Source: Flavobacteriales bacterium UBA7382
GTDB taxonomy: Bacteria; Bacteroidota; Bacteroidia; Flavobacteriales_D; Sanyastnellaceae
NCBI GenBank assembly: GCA_002469765.1
Contig: DKNS01000024.1
Coordinates: forward strand, 1 to 23,365
DNA: 23,365 nt
Reading direction: 5' to 3'
Shown here: piece after piece, positions 7,785 through 14,763 of the stretch
Numbering within the stretch: the first letter of the stretch is position 1
Layout of the letters: each line of letters starts with the position of its first letter
The notes under the pieces: generated by a model
The model's input: the letters and a program-made list of their open reading frames with translations, nothing else
Databases searched by the model: none
Told to the model about the DNA's origin: nothing
Translations under genes and position numbers: made by a program

Positions 7785-8386
7785 CCCTTGTACGGCAAGC
7801 GGTTCAACAACGAGCTGGACAGCGTGGCCTCGTCTGCGTACTGCAGAGCTTCCCCGACGGAGACACCGCGTGCAATGGTGGTCAGCAAAATGTCGTGGGA
7901 TTGAATGCGTTTGGCCAGATAAAATGCGGTCGTGTCCCCTTCCATAGAGGCGGGCAGAGCCAAAATCACCTCCTTCACTTCGGTCGATTGCACCCGCTTG
8001 ACCAACGATTCCACCGTCAGGTCAGCGGGCCCCACACCATCCATGGGGCTGATGACGCCGCCTAGAATGTGGTACAGCCCCCGGTACTCACCCACCGATT
8101 CCAAGGCGAGGAGGTCGCGGATGTCCTCCACCACACACAAAGTGGAGCTGTCGCGGTGGGGGTTCGCACAAATGTTGCACACTCCGTCTTCCGTGGGATT
8201 GTGGCAGATAGTGCAAGGCTTGACCCCTTGACGCATGGCCACCACACTCTCCGCGAAGTCTCTCACGCGATCTTCGTCCCTTGCCAGCATGTGCAGCACA
8301 AGGCGCAATGCCGTGCGGCGTCCAATCCCCGGAAGGCTCGCCATTTGATCCACGGCGGATTCGATCAACCTTGAGGGCAATTGCAT
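7781..8386 (-). CDS. recR: Recombination mediator protein RecR
   Basis: A 201-residue protein with all RecR parts: N-terminal helix-hairpin-helix LPGIGRRTALRL (18-29), a four-cysteine zinc finger (Cys58, Cys61, Cys70, Cys73), and a Toprim domain opening with LCVVEDIRDLLALE (83-96) and continuing YHILGGVISPMDGVGP. Length is standard (about 200). RecR acts with RecO and RecF to load RecA onto SSB-coated single-stranded DNA at gaps. ATG at 8384-8386 gives the usual short N-terminus (MQLPSRLIESAVDQMASLPGIG). It is the first gene of the minus-strand cluster and shares a 23-bp divergent intergenic region with the symporter gene. Its stop overlaps the next start (ATGA). Confidence 0.97.
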   Translation of the reverse strand: MQLPSRLIESAVDQMASLPGIGRRTALRLVLHMLARDEDRVRDFAESVVAMRQGVKPCTICHNPTEDGVCNICANPHRDSSTLCVVEDIRDLLALESVGEYRGLYHILGGVISPMDGVGPADLTVESLVKRVQSTEVKEVILALPASMEGDTTAFYLAKRIQSHDILLTTIARGVSVGEALQYADEATLSSSLLNRLPYKG

Positions 8387-8396
8387 GGTGCGAAGT

Positions 8397-8404
8397 TACA
8401 TTTG
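8397..8404 (+). promoter_or_regulatory. Bacteroidota -7 box (TAcaTTTG) for the symporter gene
   Basis: Exact match to TAnnTTTG, ending 5 bp before the symporter ATG, so the transcript would be leaderless or nearly so. The nearest TTG that could act as the -33 element (8371-8373) is about 23 bp away, slightly long. A one-mismatch box on the opposite strand (8391-8398, TAacTTcG) overlaps it and could serve recR. Confidence 0.6.
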
Positions 8405-8409
8405 GCGCC

Positions 8410-9876
8410 ATGACACCGACCCTCGTGCTCTGCATTTCCCTCGCTTACGTTGGCTTGCTGTTGGCCGTGTCTCGTTGGTCATCGCGTCGGTCCGGTTCCG
8501 AAGAAGACGTCTTTTTCGTGGCCAAAAAAAGCGCGCCCTGGCCCCTCGTGGCGTTCGGCATGGTGGGGGCATCGCTGTCCGGCGTGACCTTTCTGAGTAT
8601 CCCAGGTTGGGTGCGGGACCAAGAATGGACTTACATGCAGATGGTCCTTGGATATTGTATTGGTTATATCATAGTTGCGACCATCCTACTCCCGCTTTAC
8701 TACAAGCTAGAACTGACAAGCATCTACAGTTATTTGGGCACGCGATTTGGGACTGAAGCGCGCAAAACAGGTTCTGCCTTTTTTCTGTTGAGTCGTGTCG
8801 TCGGCGCGTCGTTCAGATTGTTCCTGGTGGCCTTGGTTTTGGAGGTCCTTGTGCTGGAGCCATTGGCCGACGGGAATGTTCCCGGTTGGTGGTTTGCAGG
8901 CACCACCGCCGCCATCCTGGCGGTCATCTACGCCTACACTCGTCGAAGCGGCATGGGCACCGTGATCTGGACGGACACCCTTCAAACGGCCTGCATGCTC
9001 CTCGCGGTGGTCATGACCGTCGGGGGCATTTTGCATGCTGGGGGCCAAAGTTGGTGGGACTTGCCCTCTGCCGTGGCCGACACAGGCATGACCAAAGTTT
9101 GGGTCACCGACGAATGGCGGGCCAGCAACCATTGGCTCAAGCACATCCTGGCGGGGATGTTCGTGACGGTGGCCATGACAGGGCTGGACCAAGACATGAT
9201 GCAAAAGAACTTGGCCTGTCGCTCGCTCGGCGACGCCCAAAAGAACATGGGGGTTTTCACCGTCATCTTGGTGAGCGCCAACCTTTTGTTCCTCAGCATG
9301 GGCGCCTTGTTGTGGATGCACGCAGGACGCATCGACATGGCCCTTCCTGAAGCCACCGACAAACTTTATCCCCTCGTGGCGCTGGGCGGTTCCCTGGGCC
9401 CCGCGCTCGGGGTCGCGTTTTTGATCGGGCTCTTGGCGTCGGCCTTCAGCTCGGCCGACTCGGCCCTGACCGCCCTCACCACATCCACGTGCATCGATTT
9501 GATTGACACGCCGTCCAAGTCGCCTGAGGAGGCCTCCCTCATCAGGAAGCAAGTTCACCTGGGGCTCGCCATCCTGCTGTGGCTTGTCATTGTGGCGTTC
9601 AACGCAGTCAACGACACATCTGTGGTCGCTGCCCTGTTCACCGCGGCCAACTACACCTACGGTCCACTGCTTGGGTTGTTCGGGGTGGGCATGTTCACGG
9701 CACTGCGTCCTCACGCACCCTGGATCCCTTGGGCCTGTGTGCTGGCGCCAGTGGCTGGATATGGCCTGGAGCAAGTGCTGACTGCGTGTGTGGGCTTCAG
9801 CTTTGGGTTTGCCCTGCTGCCCGTGAACGGGTTGTTGACAGCCTGCGGCCTCTGGTTCATATCTGAGCGCACCTGA
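8410..9876 (+). CDS. Sodium:solute symporter (SSS family)
   Basis: A 488-residue membrane protein with about 13 hydrophobic segments and no signal peptide. Family features: the early loop EEDVFFVAKKSAPWPLVAFGMVGASLSGVTFLSIPG (31-65 region, the usual Y/FFLAGR-x-x-x-W...G-x-S-L-x-x-x-F-x-G/S-x-P-G pattern) and LLASAFSSADSALTALTTS (341-359), which carries the Ser/Ala residues of the sodium site. It should couple sodium entry to uptake of a small organic solute such as a sugar, amino acid or carboxylate; the substrate cannot be told. ATG 8410 gives the normal N-terminus; an in-frame upstream extension lies inside recR on the other strand. It stands alone, since the next gene has its own promoter box. 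Confidence 0.92.
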   Translation: MTPTLVLCISLAYVGLLLAVSRWSSRRSGSEEDVFFVAKKSAPWPLVAFGMVGASLSGVTFLSIPGWVRDQEWTYMQMVLGYCIGYIIVATILLPLYYKLELTSIYSYLGTRFGTEARKTGSAFFLLSRVVGASFRLFLVALVLEVLVLEPLADGNVPGWWFAGTTAAILAVIYAYTRRSGMGTVIWTDTLQTACMLLAVVMTVGGILHAGGQSWWDLPSAVADTGMTKVWVTDEWRASNHWLKHILAGMFVTVAMTGLDQDMMQKNLACRSLGDAQKNMGVFTVILVSANLLFLSMGALLWMHAGRIDMALPEATDKLYPLVALGGSLGPALGVAFLIGLLASAFSSADSALTALTTSTCIDLIDTPSKSPEEASLIRKQVHLGLAILLWLVIVAFNAVNDTSVVAALFTAANYTYGPLLGLFGVGMFTALRPHAPWIPWACVLAPVAGYGLEQVLTACVGFSFGFALLPVNGLLTACGLWFISERT

Positions 9877-9900
9877 CGCTGCGCGCCTGAAAGCGGGGTG

Positions 9901-9908
9901 TACTTTTG
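9901..9908 (+). promoter_or_regulatory. Bacteroidota -7 box (TActTTTG) before the aminotransferase gene
   Basis: Exact TAnnTTTG match in the 56-bp gap after the symporter gene, ending 24 bp before the aminotransferase ATG (predicted leader about 17 nt). No clear TTTG -33 element is seen about 20 bp upstream. It suggests that the aminotransferase-to-aroA run is transcribed separately from the symporter. Confidence 0.55.
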
Positions 9909-9932
9909 GGCTGCAAAATTTCTTCACCTAAG

Positions 9933-11129
9933 ATGGAACACATCACGTCCAAACTGCTTCAGCGCCTTAGCGAGTCAGCCACCATTGCCATGTCACGCAA
10001 GGCCCGCGAATTGAAAGACCAAGGCATTGACGTCATTTCCTTGTCGTTGGGCGAGCCCGACTTCGACACGCCTGACGCCATGAAACAAGCAGGCATAGAC
10101 GCCATCCAAGCCAACGAAACTCACTACACTCCCGTGCCGGGAACACCCCGCGTGCGGAAAGCCATTGTGGAAAAATTCAAGCGAGACAACGGGTTGATCT
10201 ACGGCATAGATGAGGTGGTTGTGAGCACTGGAGCCAAACAAAGCTTGGCCAATGTGGTGTTGTCGCTCGTTGATCCGGGAGACGAAGTGATTTTGCCCGC
10301 GCCGTTTTGGGTGAGTTACGAGGAGTTGATCAAGGTTGCCGGTGGCACCCCTGTGATCATGCCGACGAGCATCGACAACGACTACAAAGTTCAGCCTGAG
10401 GAGTTGGAGGCTGCGATCACAGACAAAACACGCTTGGTGATGTACTCCTCGCCGTGCAACCCTTCCGGTTCAGTTTACACACACGACGAAACTGCCGCGC
10501 TCGCAGACGTGCTCCGCAAGCACGACCGAATCATCACTGTCAGCGACGAAATTTATGAGCTCATCAACTTCACCGAGAAGCACGCAAGCATGGCCGCGCA
10601 GCCAGGAATGTGGGAGCGCACGGTGACCGTGAATGGCGTTTCGAAGGGATTCGCCATGACAGGCTGGCGCTTGGGGTACATAGGTGCGCCCAAGTGGATT
10701 GCGGCGGCATGCACCAAAATTCAGGGCCAATTCACCTCTGCCCCATCCAGCATCACTCAGGCCGCAGCAGCAGCGGCACTCGAAGCTGACCCCAGCGTAA
10801 CCAGCGCAATGGTGGCAGCGTTCCGCCGTCGACGGGCGTTGATGGTCGAGGGGCTCAGTGAAGTTCAAGGCTTCAAAGTCAACCAACCCATGGGCGCGTT
10901 TTACGTGTTTCCAGATGTAAGTGCGCTGTTCGGCAAGTCGTTCGAAGGCAAAACCCTTGAGAATTCAGACGACTTGGCGTTCTTCTTGCTCGAGAAAGCC
11001 CAGGTAGCCTCTGTGCCTGGCGCTGCCTTTGGCACGCCAGAATGCATACGCTTGTCCTATGCTGCATCCGACGCAGTGCTTCAGGAGGCGGTGTCTCGTA
11101 TTCAGAAAGCATGCGCACTTTTGGTCTAA
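9933..11129 (+). CDS. Pyridoxal-phosphate-dependent aminotransferase, class I (aspartate-type, subgroup Ib)
   Basis: A 398-residue fold-type I aminotransferase. Visible residues: SLGEPDFDTP (38-47) at the substrate lip, STGAKQSL (98-105) for the phosphate, NPSG with Asn176, SDEIYE with Asp205 and Tyr208, Schiff-base Lys238 in SKGFAMTGWR with phosphate-binding Arg246, and Arg373 in ECIRLSYA for the substrate carboxylate. The pattern is that of subgroup Ib aspartate aminotransferases (Thermus AspC-like), some of which also use prephenate. It should move an amino group between aspartate or glutamate and 2-oxo acids. Start ATG 9933 matches family N-termini; an upstream in-frame TTG at 9906 sits inside the promoter box and is unlikely. 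aroA lies four genes downstream, so a role in aromatic amino acid synthesis is possible but unproven. Confidence 0.93.
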   Translation: MEHITSKLLQRLSESATIAMSRKARELKDQGIDVISLSLGEPDFDTPDAMKQAGIDAIQANETHYTPVPGTPRVRKAIVEKFKRDNGLIYGIDEVVVSTGAKQSLANVVLSLVDPGDEVILPAPFWVSYEELIKVAGGTPVIMPTSIDNDYKVQPEELEAAITDKTRLVMYSSPCNPSGSVYTHDETAALADVLRKHDRIITVSDEIYELINFTEKHASMAAQPGMWERTVTVNGVSKGFAMTGWRLGYIGAPKWIAAACTKIQGQFTSAPSSITQAAAAAALEADPSVTSAMVAAFRRRRALMVEGLSEVQGFKVNQPMGAFYVFPDVSALFGKSFEGKTLENSDDLAFFLLEKAQVASVPGAAFGTPECIRLSYAASDAVLQEAVSRIQKACALLV

Positions 11130-11134
11130 AGTCC

Positions 11135-11142
11135 GACCTTTG
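11135..11142 (+). promoter_or_regulatory. Possible weak -7 box (GAccTTTG) before the kinase gene
   Basis: One mismatch to TAnnTTTG, ending 5 bp before ATG 11148, the same spacing as the exact box before the symporter gene. It could be an internal promoter or chance. Confidence 0.25.
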
Positions 11143-11147
11143 TGCGC

Positions 11148-12179
11148 ATGAGCAAGGTGGATCAACCCCTTCCCTTTGACGTCCTTCCTTGGGACAGCCC
11201 CAAGGTGTGTGTGGTTGGTGACGTGATGGTTGACGCCTACATGATGGGATGCGTAAGCCGTGTCAGCCCGGAAGCCCCAGTGCCAGTTGTGGATGTGACG
11301 AGAAGAGAGATCCGTGCAGGTGGCGCCGGCAACGTGGTGAAAAACCTTCATGCCCTGGGGGCCGATGTAACCTTGGTCAGCGTGGTCGGTCGAGACGCCT
11401 CTGGTGCCGAGTTGACCACCCTACTTGAACAAGTCTGTACTCCGCATCTGGTGGTCGACCCTTCGCGACCGACCACTGTCAAAACACGCGTGATCAGTGG
11501 AGGACAACATGTGGTTCGGGTGGACGAGGAATCCACCATGGATGTGTCCTCGGCGGTGGGGCAAGACGTGCTGAACACGTTCAAGGCAGTGCTTCAAGGC
11601 AAAGATTGTCCAGATGTGGTGATTTTAGAAGACTACGACAAGGGTTTGCTGACTGAAGACACTGTCGCGGGATTGCTTTCTGCCTGTCAAGCCTCAGGAG
11701 TGCCTGTGGCCGTGGACCCCAAACTCAAACGTTTCCAGTTTTACAAGGGCGTGGCCTTGTTCAAGCCCAACTTGAAAGAATTGAATGAAGGCCTCGGGTT
11801 GACGGAGTCTGCTCACCCTCAACAGACCGAGGCCATGACCGAGGCCGTGGAACGACTCAAGGCCGACCTGGGGTGTGACCGAGTGATGGTAACCTTGGGC
11901 GAGCATGGCACCTGGATCCATGCGCCCCACGAGGACATTGTTCACCAGCACATTCCAGCGGTTCCGCGTGAAGTGATGGACGTCAGCGGCGCCGGGGACA
12001 CCGTGATTTCTGTTGCGGCGCTGTTGCTGGCTTCCGGATGTGACGCCAACGCCATTGCGCGCGTGTCCAACCTGGCAGGCGGATGGGTGTGCGAACGCGT
12101 CGGGGTCGTGCCCATCTCCAAAGCAGACTTGCAAGCGGAACTGCCCCGCGTCCAAGCCTCCATTTCAGATCCACGTTGA
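11148..12179 (+). CDS. PfkB/ribokinase-family kinase, RfaE1/HldA-like (heptose-7-phosphate kinase type)
   Basis: A 343-residue sugar kinase. It has VVGDVMVDAYMMG (22-34) with the strand and Asp that bind the sugar, RVSPEAPVPVV (38-48), which is characteristic of RfaE domain I, AGGAGNVVKNLHALG (57-71), VVILEDYDKGLL (157-168), and the C-terminal PfkB signature DVSGAGDTV with catalytic base Asp284. The RVSPEAPVPV motif points to D-glycero-D-manno-heptose 7-phosphate kinase rather than ribokinase or fructokinase. The nucleotidyltransferase half of HldE is absent; the protein stops after the kinase domain. ATG 11148 is preferred; GTG 11142 would add two residues. Its stop overlaps the TTG start of trkH. 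The real substrate may not be heptose. Confidence 0.85.
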   Translation: MSKVDQPLPFDVLPWDSPKVCVVGDVMVDAYMMGCVSRVSPEAPVPVVDVTRREIRAGGAGNVVKNLHALGADVTLVSVVGRDASGAELTTLLEQVCTPHLVVDPSRPTTVKTRVISGGQHVVRVDEESTMDVSSAVGQDVLNTFKAVLQGKDCPDVVILEDYDKGLLTEDTVAGLLSACQASGVPVAVDPKLKRFQFYKGVALFKPNLKELNEGLGLTESAHPQQTEAMTEAVERLKADLGCDRVMVTLGEHGTWIHAPHEDIVHQHIPAVPREVMDVSGAGDTVISVAALLLASGCDANAIARVSNLAGGWVCERVGVVPISKADLQAELPRVQASISDPR

Positions 12180-13999
12180 GCTGGCAAGAATTTCGTGAAA
12201 GGGCCAACGTGTGGCTCTACGACAGCAAGGACCAAGCCCTCGGCTTGTTTCAATGGCTGAACCTCGTGGTGAACTTGTCGGCCCTCGTTTCGCTCGCCAT
12301 GTACTACGGGTACGACCATTCCACCGAGACCGCAGTGCAACTGTTTGGGGTGGTCAAATTCAGCTTTGGCTTCTACGTGCTGCACTATCTCATTCGGGTG
12401 TTGTACCACTTTCACCCGAAGACGTTCTTCCGGGAAACCTGGCCGGAAGGACTGTTGATGGCATTGCTGGCCGTCGAAGGTGCAGGTGACCTCTTCTTGG
12501 GCATGCCCCTTCTGGGGTCTGCTGTGAGCACCATCTTGCCCAATGCCACCGATCTGAGCACCTTCTTGGTGCAGGGCTACCTTTTTGTGGCCATTCTTTC
12601 AGAATGGATGAGGCCCGGCTCTCGGCTGCCAAGCGTCAAAGTGCACCCGGCCATGGTGTTCATCATGAGCTTTCTCCTGTTGATTGCCGTCGGCACGTGG
12701 CTGCTTCGCATGCCCCAAATGACGACAGTGGAAGGGGGCATGCCTTGGGCAGATGCGTTCTTCACCGCCACGAGCGCGACCTGTGTCACAGGATTGATGA
12801 GCGTGGACACCATGACGTATTTCACCCACAAAGGGCATTGGGTGCTCTTGGTCCTTATCCAGCTAGGTGGCCTGAACTTCATTGCCTTCGGGTCTTTTTT
12901 GGCTTTGGCGTCCAAATTTGGCCTGGCAGTCAAGCAACATGACGTCATTGAAGATTTTGTAAACACGGACAGTCTCTTGGGGAGCAGCGGCACCCTAAGC
13001 AAGGTGGTCCTGTGGTGCCTGGGTTTGGAACTGATCGGCGCTGCGGCCCTCATGGCTCTGTGGAGCCCCGATGTGCCGTTCTATGGGTGGACCGACCGTG
13101 CATTCGCGTCGGTGTTCCACAGCATCTCCGCCTTCAACAACGCGGGCATCACCCTCTTCACCGATGGCTTGGCCCACCCTTGGGTGGCCACCAACTGGCT
13201 TGTGCATTGGGTCATCACGGCGCTGGTGTTCTTGGGGGCACTTGGCATGATCGCCATGTTTGACCTGTTCGACGTGTCGAAGCTCCGGGAGCGCATGATG
13301 CAACCCTGGAAAACCATCTCCTTCCCCACCAAAATCGCTTTGTATTTTTCAACTGGACTGGTGGTGTTCGGTGCGGTCGCCTTCGGTGCGCTGGAATGGC
13401 AAGGGACCATGGAGGGGATGTCCTGGTTTGGGAAATTCACCACCGCTGTATTCCAAAGCGTGACACGCACGAGCGGATTCAACACGGTCGACATTGGTGC
13501 AGTGGGAATGCCCATGCTCTTCTTGCTGTTGGTGCTGATGTTCATTGGCGCCTCCTCAAGCTCAACGGGTGGCGGCATCAAAACGTCCACCTTCGCCCTC
13601 GTGTTGGCCGATGTCGCTCGGACGGTTCGAGGGGCAGACCACGTTCAAATCTTCAAGCGCACCATCAACGACGTATTGCGGTCCCGGGCGTACAGCGTGC
13701 TGCTGTTCTTCTTGGTTGGAAACCTCTGCGGGGTTTTTCTGTTGACCTTGACAGAATCTGCACTATTGAACGCCAAAGCTTGCACCTTTTTTGACCTGGC
13801 CTTCGAGCACGTGAGCGCCATGGGCACCGTCGGGTTGAGCACGGGCATCACACCCATGTTGTCCACAGCGGGCAAACTCGTGCTTTCTGCGGCCATGTTC
13901 GTGGGACGTGTGGGCACTTTGACCGTGGCCTTTGCCGTCGGTGGTCGAACCTTGCAATCCCATTTCAAATACCCTGACGGGCATACGCTCGTTGGGTGA
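12176..13999 (+). CDS. trkH: TrkH/KtrB-type potassium uptake channel subunit
   Basis: A 607-residue membrane protein. All four selectivity-filter loops of the SKT superfamily are visible: TCVTGL (202-207), NNAGITL (321-327), TSGFNTV (432-438) and GTVGLST (550-556). The glycine-rich GASSSSTGGGIKTST (458-472) matches the intramembrane loop of TrkH. About four N-terminal helices (residues 25-175) precede the core, which accounts for the length above the E. coli protein (483 residues). It should conduct K+ together with a cytoplasmic TrkA/KtrA subunit, not encoded here. The start is TTG 12176, overlapping the kinase stop (TTGA); upstream in-frame codons lie inside the kinase gene, and a GTG at 12209 is a weaker alternative. 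The stop overlaps a possible GTG start of the next gene. Confidence 0.92.
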   Translation: MSWQEFRERANVWLYDSKDQALGLFQWLNLVVNLSALVSLAMYYGYDHSTETAVQLFGVVKFSFGFYVLHYLIRVLYHFHPKTFFRETWPEGLLMALLAVEGAGDLFLGMPLLGSAVSTILPNATDLSTFLVQGYLFVAILSEWMRPGSRLPSVKVHPAMVFIMSFLLLIAVGTWLLRMPQMTTVEGGMPWADAFFTATSATCVTGLMSVDTMTYFTHKGHWVLLVLIQLGGLNFIAFGSFLALASKFGLAVKQHDVIEDFVNTDSLLGSSGTLSKVVLWCLGLELIGAAALMALWSPDVPFYGWTDRAFASVFHSISAFNNAGITLFTDGLAHPWVATNWLVHWVITALVFLGALGMIAMFDLFDVSKLRERMMQPWKTISFPTKIALYFSTGLVVFGAVAFGALEWQGTMEGMSWFGKFTTAVFQSVTRTSGFNTVDIGAVGMPMLFLLLVLMFIGASSSSTGGGIKTSTFALVLADVARTVRGADHVQIFKRTINDVLRSRAYSVLLFFLVGNLCGVFLLTLTESALLNAKACTFFDLAFEHVSAMGTVGLSTGITPMLSTAGKLVLSAAMFVGRVGTLTVAFAVGGRTLQSHFKYPDGHTLVG

Positions 14000-14016
14000 C
14001 CCACCACCCTTTTACC

Positions 14017-14763
14017 ATGGGCACGAAAATCACCCCCTACGTCAACTCTGACGACGAAGCCAAGAAGAACCAAGTTGAACGGATGTTCGATGGCATCGCA
14101 CACAGGTACGATTTCCTCAATCACTTTTTCTCACTGGGCATCGACGTGTTGTGGCGCAAAACCTGCATCCGCATCCTTCGGAAAGAGTCGCCGTCCAAGC
14201 TCTTGGATGTGGCCACAGGCACCGCGGATTTCGCCATTGAAGCAGTCCGCATGGGGCTTGAGGCGCATGTGTCGGGGGTAGACATCAGCGCAGGGATGTT
14301 GGACGTGGGGCGAAAAAAAGTGGCGTCTCGCGGATGGGACGACCGCATTGATCTGATCCAAGGGGACTCGGTCAGCTTGCCCTTCGAGGAGGGACACTTC
14401 GACGCCTACACTGTCGCGTTCGGCGTTCGGAACTTTGAAAAACTCCAAGACGGGCTGCAAGACATGCGTCGGGTGTTGAAGCCAGGCGGACTTGGGCTCA
14501 TTCTGGAGTTTTCGAAGCCACGAATCTTCCCAGTCAAACAAGTGTTTGGGCTGTACTTCAAACACATCATGCCCACCGTGGGACGCTGGGTGAGCAAGGA
14601 CCCTGCGGCCTACACCTACCTGCCCGAAAGCGTCGATGCGTTCCCAGAGGGCCAGGATTTCCTGGACGAAATGCGAAAGGCGGGGTACGTTGACTTGAAT
14701 GCCCGCCCCTTGACAGGCGGCATTGCGACCGTGTACACCGGGCGCAACCCGAAGGCGACATGA
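14017..14763 (+). CDS. ubiE: Demethylmenaquinone methyltransferase (UbiE/MenG)
   Basis: A 248-residue class I SAM methyltransferase. It opens KITPYVNSDDEAKKNQVERMFDGIAHRYDFLNHFFSLGID, a close match to Bacteroidota UbiE/MenG N-termini. SAM motif I is LLDVATGTADFA, followed by VSGVDISAGML, the UbiE signature AFGVRNFEKLQDGLQDMRRVLKPGG, and LEFSKP. It C-methylates demethylmenaquinone in the final step of menaquinone synthesis, the expected quinone in this phylum. ATG 14017 fits family starts; a GTG at 13996 overlapping the trkH stop (GTGA) would add seven residues and is possible. Its stop overlaps the aroA start as ATGA, indicating coupled translation. Confidence 0.95.
   Translation: MGTKITPYVNSDDEAKKNQVERMFDGIAHRYDFLNHFFSLGIDVLWRKTCIRILRKESPSKLLDVATGTADFAIEAVRMGLEAHVSGVDISAGMLDVGRKKVASRGWDDRIDLIQGDSVSLPFEEGHFDAYTVAFGVRNFEKLQDGLQDMRRVLKPGGLGLILEFSKPRIFPVKQVFGLYFKHIMPTVGRWVSKDPAAYTYLPESVDAFPEGQDFLDEMRKAGYVDLNARPLTGGIATVYTGRNPKAT

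Noticed and set aside
9866..9886. Possible hairpin GCGCA...TGCGC at the end of the symporter gene as a terminator
   Set aside because: The stem is only five pairs with an eight-base loop and no T run follows.
8707..9927. 406-codon open frame on the minus strand opposite the symporter gene
   Set aside because: Translation is His/Gln/Arg/Gly-rich and lacks any domain; the symporter on the plus strand is clear.
14311..14320. Seven-A run in ubiE (and a similar one near 8524 in the symporter gene)
   Set aside because: Both encode ordinary Lys codons in housekeeping or transport genes and are too short to suggest a switch.
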